From Blasia pusilla (lineage: Eukaryota > Marchantiophyta > Marchantiopsida > Blasiales): DNA of 64,000 nt. Where the stretch lies: positions 8,804,001 to 8,868,000 of the forward strand of contig CM114275.1 in assembly GCA_050084515.1 (NCBI GenBank), in the 5' to 3' direction. The notes beneath the pieces are model-generated. The model saw nothing but the letters and a program-made list of their open reading frames with translations. It had not been told where the DNA came from and made no database searches. Both the position numbers and the translations under genes were made by a program. Of this stretch, positions 1 to 11,130 are shown in pieces. Numbering within the stretch: the stretch's first letter is position 1; each line of letters begins with the position of its first letter.

Positions 1-331
1 TTAGTGCAAACATCTGATAAACAAAAAAATGTTTCACATCTTACAATCATCGAAGCACGAAGAAAAGGCTTTGAAATTATAAAATATATTGTTGAAATGA
101 TGAATATCTTTCTCCAAATTGTTTCCATATTTTCGTTTTCACCTACGAAAACGTAGAACAAGCCAGCTCTCTATAAATTTTCCACGCTATATATCTGAAG
201 TAAATATCTCTCGCAGCTGTGAATATTCAGATGAGACTCAGGTAAGGTAAATTGTGAATAAGAAAAAGAGAGACATTCCCGTCGATACACGTGATGTCCG
301 TAACGTTCGTTTACCATCTCCTAGTGTTCAA

Positions 332-1937
332 TCAAAGGTCTCTCAGAGACCTCTTAGAGTAGCGCCTCTTCCCTACTTCTGTGCGCTGTGTACTTCTGAG
401 CCGGAAATCTGCGTTGAAGAATCATCAATGAGTTCGTGGACGCTGGCAGCAAGCAAACGAATATGCAATTCAACCTTCGGTTCCAATCATGCAGCCTTCA
501 GAATGGGTGAAACTGCGCTTACCCGTTTCTGGACCAGGTGTTAACCCAAATTCCCCGAGAGGCGAACCATTCATCGACAGGAGCACTTCTCCATGCTTAG
601 GAAGTCTTAGAGTCTTGGGTGTCACCCCACGCATGAGAGTGCTTCTCACGCCCTGCACAAAAAAGCTTCTATGAGCGGGTAAAGTGAAAGGTGAATGAAA
701 AGAACCGTGATGGCTCCGAGTTTTCTTGACCCTTTACATCGTGTGCACTATGTTTTGAAGGTAAGATGCAGGAGCTTCTCATGCACATGGGTAGAGCGTG
801 AAAACGAAGCATTTCATGCAGTCCGAGATGGACACTCTTCGCCGAAGTGCAATCATTCCTAAAGACTACGAACCAAACGTAAAGACGAACCTCGGACAGA
901 GTTCCACAGATGCACAACTTCATCGATCCTGTACCTAGAACTTCGGCAAACGGATAACTACATGATGAGTGCATGGAGAGATTGGAAGGCGCCTCTCCAT
1001 ACACAGTACAGTAATGAGCGCATTGAGATTGTCTGGAAGGACACATTGGATGCTCCAGGATTTGGTGACACAGTGAAGGAGTCCAAACCATGGCGGAGTG
1101 CTGCTGCTGATAACTTCCGATCGAAGCACCAAAACCTGTCGTGTGGCCCATGGCTTGCAACTGCGCGATGTACTCAGGCCAACTGACCTCCTTCCCCACA
1201 TCCTGCACGCTGACAGCACTCAGAATTCACAATATTTCTCTGGGATAGGAGTTGGAAGCTGAAGCCTACAAATAGTGAAACCAGCGAGTTCTGCTACTGA
1301 AAATAACAAAAGAAAGAACACCTACTCCATAAGGTAGGAACGTCTCCGTCTTGTGTGATCAGAGAAAATGCACAACGGAGGTATACAGTACCTGGTCTAC
1401 ATTTTGCTTCTCCACGGTGCGCAGGTGACGTTGGATTCCTGGGAAGCATGCCAACATAAATCAGATAACATCTCAGTCCTGCCAGAGACACGAAGGTCTG
1501 GGTGTCCCATATTCAATGACTGCACAAAAAGAGGAAAAGGATCACGTCTGAAAAATTTATAGCCTTGAAGTAGCAATTTGCGCACCTGAGGTGCTGGGTG
1601 GAACAAAAGCCGGAGCGTAGAAAGAAGAGTTCAGATCTCCGGACAAGTTGTCTGTTGCGTTAGATAGGCAGTCATGAAGATTTTTCTTGCTGGATCTCAG
1701 CAAGGCAGCGTAAGGGGATGCTTTTTGCAGTTGAACTCTCCCATCATCCTTCGTTACAGCCTCGATACCGGGACAGGACTTCACATATTCCTCTAGGGCC
1801 ATGTTCTGTATGTCAGAGGGAAAGCTTGACAATTGACACGCCATTTGCGTTTTGATTGATGATAGTTGTGCAGAGGCAATTGCCCTGATAGCTGCAGACC
1901 TCGCGGCGACTGTTTCCCCATACAGCCAAGAACACAA
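332..1937 (-). CDS. Borealin-like chromosomal passenger complex gene (exons partly resolved)
   Basis: Borealin is the chromosomal passenger subunit that, with survivin and INCENP, places Aurora kinase on centromeres. The last two exons are clear. Exon 523-652 starts after a pyrimidine-rich TGCAG acceptor, encodes RLPKHGEVLLSMNGSPLGEF, and ends at a GTAAGC donor. Exon 332-408 completes the split codon and ends at TGA; lengths 130 and 77 bases keep frame. The K-x-GE-x4-NGSPLG signature is what I associate with borealin C-termini. About 1600-1900, an open stretch reads SIKTQMACQLSSFPSDIQNM then LEEYVK, like the helical N-terminal region, with a possible CAG|GTGCGC donor near 1590. Exons between 650 and 1590, and the start codon, could not be fixed. 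The family call rests on remembered motifs, not a search. Confidence 0.5.
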
Positions 1938-4700
1938 CCCACCATCGTGCCCGTCAGGACATGGCTACCACAAGTTTCGAAGAACCAGAGGCTGCCCAAG
2001 AGCTCTGCAGTAGCACTTCACAACGAGGCCCAGAAGGAAACTGGCCATGTAGAGAGGGGAATGTATGCGTTTTCAAACAACCAAGCTGATAGAGTGAAAC
2101 AGAGAAACCGAAGTGCGCTCCGAGATTGGAACATTGCGAGCGTAAGAGGAAGAGAGACCTTCCCGATCGATGCCATCGCACACCTGCAGCAACGCTTGAA
2201 GTCCAGCTTGAGACTGTGACGGGTCGATTGCATTTGAGGCTGGAAGTCCAGACGAAAAGTGAAGAGTGTTTGTTTGCATGGGTCGCAAAGCTCGTCTTCC
2301 TTTACGCACACATGAAGTTGGAGCTTTCACCTGTCAAATCAAGCAAGGGGAAAGCTGAAGGTAAACTTGGAGTAAACATCGCTAGATACTATCTCACCCG
2401 AAATTGAAGCCCAGTGCTCCTCACAACGCATCTATGCCATACGTGTGTGATGTGTCCAATTTTAGAAGTGTGGTCGCAACGTCTGTGTACCTGCTTTGCT
2501 TTAGCTCTAGTTACAACAGGTCCGCTCTGTAGCTCCTCGAATGCCTGTCAGCCTCCAGCAAACATCCCACTTAAGACATCGGACGTGCTGTGATCCAATG
2601 AGGAGAGACCCACATAGGGAAAGGAAATCATTCACAGAAACTATGCACATACGCAGACGAGATGGGGTAGAAGCCAATCAGTGCATCAAAAGCATCCGGG
2701 GGACCACTACTTTCAGTTCAAGAGTCTTGCGGAGGTTTCGAATCGTTTACAAAGGGATGTGTACATCTGCAAGGTCACAAGATGCGTAGCATTCAACAAT
2801 AGCAAGTTCAAGACGGTGAGCAACGTGGGGTCAGCTTTCAGCTACACCACTGGCCAATGATTGTAGCAAGCCATCCATCCATCTTTCGTTACTATCTTGA
2901 AAGATAAACTTTTAATAGTTTATCTCTCAAGAAAGACATGGATCCCAAGAACTCTTAAGTGAAATCTTAGACGAATTTCCTCGCTCCAGCCCACATAAGA
3001 AGATCCATGGGAGGGAAGAAGCCTCAAACTTAAGGCAACTGATTCAGAGAGACCATCAAGATTGTGCTTTTCCTTTGTAGCTATAGCTGGGGACAACTGA
3101 AATTATTTTCTCAACTGGGATCTCAGGTTACTACAAACGTCAGTCTTTCCATCAGTCCTACCAACATTTTACTTAGAGGAGCCAGACAAATGAAGTCGGC
3201 ACGACTTACATCCATGCCCACAGATGCACCTTAATTGATGTGGTGAAATCGCTACCAAATCGCTACCAAAAACTATCCATGAGGAATTTCTAAAGCAGAC
3301 TTCCTGTCGACCAACCCTAACAATCCAACCGAGGGAGCAGGGAAGCGTTCAGAACACACCTCTTGGTCCACTTTCGTCGCCATGGTCATTTGCTGAAGTA
3401 CCCGAAGTGTTGATATACAAATATACTGAAATGAGTTAAAAAACAAAGGCCCAAAACTCCATCTTCGGTGATTAAAGCGTAAGGAACAGCTTCACAACCA
3501 GAGCCTGCGCAACATGATTGCTATCATCGGATCTTCATGGTATCCAACTCTTTCCGAGGAGAACTTCTTCGTACAAAGTCTGGCAGAGGACCGCCTGCTC
3601 AGTTCACGAGAGGAATGATTCCTGGATTTTCCGATCGTTCATGACCACCCCTTCACTATGGAGGCGGAGGAATTGAAGAAGCGGAAACGGCCGTTGGACT
3701 CGTCTGTGATTGAGGCAGCGACAGCTTTGCCAAGGAGATGGACATCTTGCAGAAATTGGAACTGGAGGAAAGAACGGCTGGACCCGACGCTGATTGGAAT
3801 ATTAACCACTTCGGCGAAGGCGCAAAACAATCGAAGAAATAATAGGTGTCAGCGGTTGGACCTGAATGCGATTGGCCAGTCAATCACTTCGACGAATATC
3901 GTCCTTGTAAATAAACTCGGTTTGAGGCAATCAGCTTGAAACTTTTCATCAGGCAAGTGAAAACTTCCAAGGAGAGACCAACTTCATACCTTCGGTTTTA
4001 CACATTCCCCGAAATTTCTGGTTTCACTCCCTTTTGCCCCTTCGTTTTATGGCTGCACAGCTTCCGTCGACAGGCGCTGACAGACTTCCTGGAATTGAGA
4101 TGCAATTAGAAAATCGGAAGCGCAGATCTCTAGCCTGTGAATTGCAAGGACCAGTACGCACCCAGAAAGTCCTACTTCTCTCGGTTTCCCCTGATTCTCA
4201 TCTTCTGTACAAGCAATCGTCACCCAACGCTTCTAGAAATATACACCAAGTTCCACAAATCTTCCATACATCCATTATCTCTACTCGCGTCCATCTGGGG
4301 AGCATAACCAGAGCTCTCTCTCTCTCCGTCCCTCCGTCCCTCGCCCTCGCCCTCTCCCTCTCCCTCTCATCAAACTCTTGCATCCTCTACTCACCGACTC
4401 GGACAAAGCGCTCAATTAGCAGTAAAGAAATTGCGGAGCTGAATTCGTCGGTCCCAGAAGAATGTGTACCATGTTGCGCACTGGCCGATGCAATCGAGAG
4501 CGATTCTTCGATGTCCGCGTCGCACAATGAGGAAAATGGAAGAGTCGTTCGTCGGCGAGTTTTGAATTCTTCGGTTGGCGCTTTTGGTTCGAAGGACGGA
4601 CGGACGGACGGAGAAGGCAAGAGATCAAGAGAGCGTAAGTTAACATAACAAGTTCTGTTACGCAAGTCGCCCACTAATGCTCAACCAAAAAATAGTTCGA
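1938..4700. other. No confident gene; possible upstream exons
   Basis: Short open stretches only. Minus-strand 2070-2300 reads GLPASNAIDPSQSQAGLQAL before a CAG|GTGTGC donor-like site and might be an early exon of the borealin-like gene. Plus-strand 3700-3840 has a coding-looking frame containing a D-W-x3-NHF motif that recurs at about 3850-3900. A pyrimidine-rich CT/CCCT tract lies at 4310-4375. A GTAAGT donor-like site follows at about 4634 (plus). None is enough for a gene call. Confidence 0.3.
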
Positions 4701-5775
4701 CTTTAGTGCGCAATCTATTAAGCGAATTTTTTTGGCATAAGGAAAAATTCGAGGAGACTAAAAATTTAGATATGCCATGAAAATTTCAAGTGATGGAAAT
4801 AAACCTATAATTAATGTAAGTTCACGAATTTAAATTACCTTTCACGATTAATTTATAATTTTTTTCAAGTGTTATTTAAAATTAATTTTGGATGATTTTA
4901 GTGGTTTCAAATGTGAAAAAAATTTGAGGATAATTTTTTTTGTAAAATGAAAGAGCATTCTCCAATAAGAATATAAATGATCTACTAGGATAGATAAGGA
5001 ATTTCAATATTTATGAATTTTCTGTCATTTACACAATATTTTTAGAGAAATATATGCTAGGGTATGTAAATCTCCAATCTTGAAGACGATTGATGATTGA
5101 GAAATAGGTTAGGTGTCTTATATGATATTCTCATAGTTATTACAATCTTGGGATTTTGCTGTCAGTCACTTTAATTCTTGCATGAAGATAGTTTGAGAAT
5201 CATGCTTAATCTAAAAGATGGTGTCAAATTGGGATCCGTGGAAAGTATCTAGCCTGAAATCATGGAATGTGAGTTGTACATAAACCAAAATGAAAGATCA
5301 TCAAATCACACTTGAAGTAATTCATTGAGATGGAAAACTCACTTATTGAGACATATCTCCACATAATTCAGCTTTGAATGTCCCCAACTTCTTAACACGT
5401 CCACGACGAGCAGAGCTCATCTCTTCATGCACTACACCTTTCTTGATTGCCTAATGCTTTTAGGAAGCACTATATTTTCATACATATCTATTGTGTATTT
5501 GAATGATTTAACCTCTTAAATCATTTTTGAATAATCCTATTGGTTGAAAGGGACGAGTGGTTAAAGGAGAAGTGTTCCAAAATCAAGAAGGGATTGTGCG
5601 ATGATAATATAGATTAGGCTAGGGAAGATAAGGGGTCATTTATCTATTGGCCCATAATCCAAAATTGAGACTACTAAGTGGTTTGTATAGTATTTGCGAG
5701 TCTACAATTGTTAAATATACTTCCATTATAATTGACATTCTCACTAGTAAACGTAAACTATACTTGAAATATGTG
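4700..5775. other. AT-rich intergenic DNA
   Basis: AT-rich and without open frames of useful length. I see no RNA gene, clear repeat boundary or regulatory motif in it. Confidence 0.5.
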
Positions 5776-5779
5776 AGAT

Positions 5780-6412
5780 GGCTAGATACTAATAAAATGA
5801 AGGAATAAATTAGAAAATATCAATGTATATGTGGTATTCCATAAATGATAGGAATCATTGATGGGTCTCACCTCAAACTCAGAGTTAAACTTGCCATAAA
5901 ATTCTTTCCTTAGCACTATAAGAATTGCCATTCTGACTAGTCTTTGCTTCTCCAAGGGGTTTTTGATGCCAAACTAAAATTTAGGGATCTATGTTGTACC
6001 ATGCTGGGCTCCACTCATGACATTGTATATTTAAGATAATCCACTATTTTTCACTACATTGAAAATCAACAAGCTCTTCTCAACCATCAATGACTTTGCC
6101 ACTTGGAGATAGAGATAAACAAATTATAACCCCCCCATAGTTCTTGGGGATACATCCTATCCACTTCAACCATGGTTATTGAAGCGATTTCATCGCCACT
6201 CACATCAAGCAGAACATCTTTGATCCACAAACATCAAAGGCAAGAGTAATTATAAAGATTGCTTTTGGCCACTTAAAAGGTAGATGGACAATGATAAGAG
6301 ATTGTCCAATGCACCTTGAAAGTGTATCTAAAATGACTCTTGCATATGGAATCTTACAATGGTGGACAACGCAACGGGAAGAACATTTGGCTAGTGGTTC
6401 AAGACGTTGATT
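5780..6412 (+). pseudogene. PIF/Harbinger transposase relic (DDE-4 nuclease)
   Basis: Plus-strand translation, interrupted by many stops, preserves the order of landmarks of plant Harbinger transposases. There is an MIGIIDGSH stretch (usual form GxIDGTHI) near 5845, a VFDAKLKFRD stretch and a GSTHD stretch near 5960-6025, and LATLKGRWTMIRD then TLAYGIL near 6260-6350 (usual form ERAFGRLKGRWR and ACCILHN). In the family these surround the catalytic Asp and Glu residues of a cut-and-paste nuclease. Stops and frameshifts exclude function. No terminal inverted repeats were located. A Myb/SANT accessory relic of the same superfamily lies at 10.1-11.0 kb but need not come from the same element. Confidence 0.6.
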
Positions 6413-6499
6413 GATGATTGATTCACCTGAGAGTACCAAGAGATCCACGATAGGGTAGAGCTCGTACAACTACGGCAGATTGGGTCCCTTAGCGCTTAT

Positions 6500-6790
6500 A
6501 TGAGGGAGTTCAACGCAAATTTGAACTCCATTCCTAAGATAGATGAGGCATCTCACATTCGTGGAGGAGGTTATCGTCCAAGGATTAGGAGATTTCATCT
6601 TGGAGATTACGTGTGTTTACAACAGGTGGTACCCATGATGCTAGATATCACTACAGGGCACACGATTCTACATGTGTTCGAGGTGTTATCGACCAGAGTC
6701 CTCATGTTGGAGGGATGGGATGGTATGGTTTGGAAGGATCATGTGCTATGTCATATACGAGAAAGCCATCTCTCTCCTATATCTACCATG
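6500..6790 (+). pseudogene. Ty3/gypsy integrase C-terminal fragment
   Basis: Plus-strand frame reads RGGGYRPRIRRFHLGDYVCL, then VLMLEGWDGMVWKDHV. This matches, residue for residue in most places, the segment just after the catalytic core in the integrases at 41.5-42.5 kb and 51.5-52.0 kb. It breaks off before the PHD finger seen in those copies and runs straight into an LTR-like repeat. It is a 5'-truncated scrap of the same retrotransposon family in opposite orientation. Confidence 0.7.
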
Positions 6791-6799
6791 GCTTAAGAA

Positions 6800-7329
6800 A
6801 GCCATCTCTCTCCTATGGGATTGAGGATAGTTTGTTTTGTCAGGAATGTGGTTTCTAACGACTTTACTTTCCTGTTGAACAAGCCGGGTGACTTGTTCAG
6901 CAAGTCACCCGCCCTTGGTAACTTGTGCGCGTAGGTTACCAGGAGAGTTGCTATCTAGGGGAGGAGCCTTTTGGCTCTTCCCACACCTATATATAGGAGA
7001 GAGATGGCTTTCTCAAGCCATCTTTCTCATGTTGGGCCATTGGAGCACCATTCTTGCTCGTGTTTGTGTTAGGATTGGGGTGGTAGCGTCTGAATTAGTC
7101 GATAGTGCAGGGTGGACGAGGCTCGATATGCCGATGTAGATTGAGGAATGGAGTTTTAGGCTGGGTTTGCCATTTTTACTCTTATTTTTGTTGTGTGATC
7201 TTGATGTACATGTGTGAGTTGATTTTTTGTACTTGTGTGGATCTACCCGTATGTTGGGGAAGATTAGTGTTGTGTGGTGTGGATGTGACCAACGATATAT
7301 ATTTTGTAGCGATGTGTATGCGCACGACA
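6800..7329 (+). repeat. LTR-like repeat with TATA box (copy 1)
   Basis: This stretch is repeated in inverse orientation at 39636-40130. It carries a TATATATA box at about 6989 and the last 136 bases (7194-7329) resemble the short LTR at 40260-40395, ending in GCGCACGACA. A CA end and a TATA box upstream of the shared segment suggest a U3-R-U5 layout. Exact borders and target duplication are not visible, so I call it LTR-like rather than an LTR. Confidence 0.5.
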
Positions 7330-7429
7330 TTTCTCCTCAGCAGCAGTGATCTCGCCTTGCCTTGGGATTCCAAGCAGTTGTTCATAAATTTGTGATGGTG
7401 TTGTCAATTTGATCACTCCGAGCTTTGAT

Positions 7430-8098
7430 CCTGGAGAATTTCTATATGCCTCAGCCACTTCTTTGCCACATCCTCCTTGATGTGTCTCTAAATTGCACCC
7501 GAAACAGGATGAGTATGGGACCCAACATGAACTGCCAGCCTGGTGTACTCGGACATAGAATTATAGTCGTGCATAATGAAAAAAATGTATGTTGGACACG
7601 CTCCAATGAAGAAAGGGGAGGCCTGACAATGAGGACATCGATGGCCTCCTGGTGGTATGGTTGCACCAACCTCACGAGGAGTTTCTCCATTCTTTGGGGG
7701 AAATTGCGATGTATTCTCGCCCATTGCGCTCTTGAAACGGGCAACCAGGACTTCTACACTCCACGACTTCAACTTAGTGGCAGCAAGAAACAATCCAAGG
7801 ACCACTTGGAATTGAAGCACTAGTCCGCTGTAGCCTGCACCATCGATGACAGTCAGACTTTCTGTCCATACCCTTCAAGCTATCTCCATCTTTCTTCTGA
7901 GCAGGACCATCAAGTGGACGCAACTCAAAAATGAAATTTCCATCATACGTGGGCATGGCAGCTCGTCGACAAGAATGTGCTTGAACATTTTCAAGGGTAA
8001 AGACGACAACAAAATATTGCCCAAAACTTGCAATAGGAACGAGTAGGCAGAGGCAGGGTCCAGTTGGTGTCCAACAGATCTTTGAGGTCGAGCACCTC
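7430..8098 (-). pseudogene. Relic of a transposon-type zinc-binding protein of unknown function
   Basis: Two overlapping minus-strand frames look coding but are frameshifted. The upstream part (about 8020-7850) reads NFIFELRPLDGPAQKKDGDS. The downstream part (about 7700-7500) reads HRCPHCQASPFFIGACPTYI, then TRLAVHVGSHTHPV. The C-x2-C pair followed by H-x-G-x-H-x-HP looks like a zinc ribbon. I have seen similar repetitive proteins in seedless-plant genomes and suspect a transposon origin, but I cannot name the family. A Helitron insertion (8100-8315) directly follows its upstream end. Confidence 0.35.
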
Positions 8099-8099
8099 A

Positions 8100-8315
8100 T
8101 CTATATTATTATTGGAGAGTGCCTTCTTGATTTGCAAACACCTCACTGCTTGACACATGGCGATTGGGCAACAAGAAAATGTTTCACATGCTATGGGCAA
8201 CAAGAGAAAAATTTGAATTCTTGTGCAACTTCATTAATCTCTTCCCTTCATGGGCTATACACTAGCTCTTCAAACAATTTTTTATCTCCCGTGCATCGCA
8301 CATACACCTTACTAG
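8100..8315 (+). mobile_element. Non-autonomous Helitron, 216 bp
   Basis: Starts with TC after an A and ends with CTAG before a T, the hallmark of Helitron insertion between A and T without target duplication. A short hairpin, GTGC-ATC-GCAC, sits about 10 bases before the CTAG end, as in plant Helitrons. Near-identical starts and ends recur at 14114-14307, 35748-36161 (two copies, minus) and 58343-58562. No coding capacity, so it must rely on a Rep/helicase protein encoded elsewhere. Confidence 0.75.
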
Positions 8316-8441
8316 TGGGAATCACCAAACCCATCTTGTCGATGAAGTGCAGAGTTTCAGTTCTCAAGAGTCGACAGCTGCCATCGAGAAGTTGACTGTG
8401 CCAGGGCAAAAATCCTTCGAAACAGGCACGCCCCCTGGACA

Positions 8442-9995
8442 TTGCATGGGGTTGCTAAGGAGGTGGCAGTGGACCTCCTCATTGCAGATTTTCCTTCTGG
8501 GTTTTGTTTGTGGAACAACAATCTATCTGACACGGTCCCAGATTGGAATGTCCCACTTTCCTATGACCAAATCGCTGTGCTGTTTTCTTTCGCTGACGCT
8601 TATCTCAGTGACACGGGTTCTTTCCTGGTCCTTACCGGAGGGAGCAAAGACAAGCTCTTCAACCTTCAGTGCGTGAAGAGGTTGCTCAAGTGGAGGACAA
8701 CGCAATCGTGGGTCATAAAAAATGGGTACCCACTCAGATCGGCGATGAATCAAGTCCGGGTAAGTTTCCAACTTCACTTTTTTGAACGAATTGAGATGGT
8801 TCAGAAATACAACCCGTCGGACTCCGACTGTCGTGCGCCTACTCTCCTTGAACGTTAATCTTGTTTGTTGCGGAAGCGTGCGTTCAGTAGGTCACGCTCT
8901 CAACGCTGAACTGCATCCAAACACACACTTTGGTTAGTTGGGTCTTGGATCAATCAGCGGGATTACTTTCCGAGTTCTCGTCTCGGACTCTCATCAAGCT
9001 CAATCTTCCTAGTTTCGCGGTTTACAACACGAGCAAATCTCGAATGACTTGGGACAGACTTTCTGGTCGGTTCAGGAACCTGAAACGGCGTTTTGCGCCT
9101 AGTGGTTCTAACTGTCCGATGGACATCCAATGAGATCCTCACCAAGACTCGCACGAAGTGAATCTTGGGTTGGAATCCAAGTGTGGCGTACAAAGTCCAC
9201 TCCCTTGGATCCGGTTTGGGTTTCGAGTTCCAACGCCAAACTCCCGTTCCATCCCGTGCCTCTGAAATGCCGTTTGGCGCCCAAAGTGGGGATTTGTGTT
9301 CCGAGACATCTCGGAGAGACTCCTCCCTTACTAGTACTTCTGGGGATCTCCGGGGCCCCCCTACATTTAGGGAAAGACACCCGGGCCTCTCCAATTGGCC
9401 CTCAACCCGATTGCTCTCTCAATTGTTTTTGGCCAATATCTCATCCTGTACTTATGCGTTTTCTGAGATCTTTAGTGCGTTGGAAGCGTCTCAAGATCAT
9501 CTTTCCAATGCGCCCTTAATTTTCCCGAACGCATCTTGGAGCTCAATGTTATGGTCCTAAACACAGTCAGATTCTCCCAAACGCTAGTCGTGTTCCAAAC
9601 TGGTTCTCACCTCTTTGGCAACCAACCTCCCAAGACTCAACTCATCTCAAGTCTTGGCTCACGTTTGGTCTAGGTTTCTTGGTCGCGACCACTAACGCAT
9701 GAAACGCACAACTCTGTTCCGCGTTTCGTCTCTTAAACTTTTCAAAGAGACTTTTCCAAACGCCTCTCCAAAGCGCAAACCTCACAGCGTGAGTTCACTT
9801 GAGTTCTGATGTTTCGCTTGGCGCCTATTTGGTGTTGTTTGGTTATGAGGGTCGCGACACCAACGGGTTGCATCTCTGCATGCAACCCATCGGAACCCTA
9901 AATTTGTTATCATACATGGAGAGCCCTTGCCGCATGACATCAACATTGTGGATGAGAGATTGAATGATGGAGTTCTCTCCTCACTTCCAAGATCT
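8442..9995 (+). pseudogene. Methyltransferase-like relic split by a solo LTR
   Basis: Open from about 8442 to 8828. VDLLIADFPSGF resembles motif IV ((D/N)PP(Y/W)) of amino-methyltransferases, with DFPS in place of DPPW. It is followed by PLSYDQIAVLFSFADAYL and GSFLVLTGGSKD, the usual helix-strand pattern after motif IV. A 1-kb solo LTR then interrupts the frame (8829-9859), and about 40 further coding-looking codons follow it, shifted in frame (IIHGEPLPHDINIVDERL). The SAM-binding motif I was not found. Genes with this type of domain occur in repetitive elements of seedless plants in my recollection, but the assignment is tentative. The broken DPPW-type motif and the insertion argue against activity. 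Confidence 0.35.
8829..9859. mobile_element. Solo LTR, 1031 bp, copy 1
   Basis: Begins TGTCGTGCG and ends TCGCGACA, so it has TG...CA ends with a short inverted repeat. It is flanked by CCGAC (8824-8828) and CCAAC (9860-9864), a 5-bp target duplication with one later change. A second copy lies at 47759-48762 with the same ends. No internal retrotransposon sequence is attached, so both are solo LTRs left by LTR-LTR recombination. The parent element is not in the window. The open frames inside it are not conserved between the two copies. Confidence 0.8.
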
Positions 9996-10129
9996 GCAAT
10001 TGACAAGAGAAGAATAATCATAGGTGAATCAATACGGGCAGCATTGTTCCAAAAATTCTATAATACACATGCTTACTCGAATGATTAAATATACTAGAAA
10101 TTATTATACTCACTCAATTTTTAGCATTG

Positions 10130-11037
10130 ATGGTAGAAGATAATGATCTACTGAGCTTCTTTCTTTCCAACTCAAGTTCCATGTGTTGAAGTTCAAATAT
10201 TCGAGATATAAGTTCCAACTTCTTGTCTTCTTGTTGGGCCTTCTTCTCACTTTTCTCTTTTAATACTTGGATAAAAGAATTCATTGAATTCATAATACTC
10301 TCACTTTTAGCTTGAGACTTCTTTTCTTGTTCAATCTTCCTTATATACTTGGTTTAGATCATGCTTTGATTCTCTGACTCTTGATGATTGATGGAATTTT
10401 AGTTGAGCTTATGATAGATATGTTGGGTTGACCCATTGCTTTTGGATCCACTTCTGGTGACAGTATTGGTGGATCACTTGTTGGATCTACGTATATCTCA
10501 TTCTCCTAGCTTACAAGATCAACAAAGGAGCATTGAGTCCCAATGTTCTGAAACTCTTCTTCACTTAAACAAAGAAAACTATCTGTATGTTCAATCTCAT
10601 GATTATTATTATTACCACCATCACATGCACCAGGTATCCTGAATTCCTTTGGTGATGGATCCTTGATTGTATGCATTTGAAAGTAATACTCCCAATCACT
10701 TTGGTTCAACATTGGTTTGACATTGACTTAATTTCTCACTCTTGCACTCTCTTTCTAGACCATCAAGTTTATTTCTCAAAGTTTGAGGCTCATATGGTAG
10801 GTTAACATTGATATCCTTGTTCATATGAATTGCAAGAAGGTGCCACTGATCTTGACTTACATTGCCTTGATTACAACAGTGAAAATAGCAATCTTCATAT
10901 AAATCAAGGAAAAGTCTCTCGTTCTCTTTACTCCACTCAATCTTTGGTTTCCTATGAGTAGAAGGACTTGCAACAAGAGAGTGATAATAGCACTCATCAA
11001 AATCATCGCACATAATATCCTTGACCAGAATCACCAC
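10130..11037 (-). pseudogene. Myb/SANT-like accessory protein relic of a Harbinger-type element
   Basis: The minus-strand N-terminal part (11037-10700) reads IEWSKENERLFLDLYEDCYF, then YEPQTLRNKLDGLERE. This is the trihelix Myb/SANT-like DNA-binding domain found in the second ORF of plant PIF/Harbinger transposons and in related host proteins. After a stop near 10700 the frame continues with an acidic linker (10712-10506) and then a charged, probably coiled-coil tail ending EDKKLELISRIFELQHMEL (10.13-10.25 kb). In-frame stops break it into pieces. In the family this protein helps the transposase bind the transposon ends. Confidence 0.55.
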
Positions 11038-11130
11038 ATTTGGGGATTTATGCTGTGTAAAAATTACCTGAAGTGTATTTCTAAATCTTCCCTTTCTTTA
11101 TCGATTCTTGTGAATCAGACACAATAGCAT

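Noticed and set aside
669-1208. 179-codon minus-strand frame
   Set aside because: Part may be borealin exons, but the whole frame crosses likely intron sequence and shows no domain.
4034-4648. 204-codon plus-strand open frame
   Set aside because: Composition is driven by a CT/CCCT tract; no domain; a competing frame on the other strand over the same bases.
9130-9560. Two overlapping 130-codon frames
   Set aside because: They lie wholly inside the 1-kb solo LTR and are not conserved in its sister copy at 47.8-48.8 kb.
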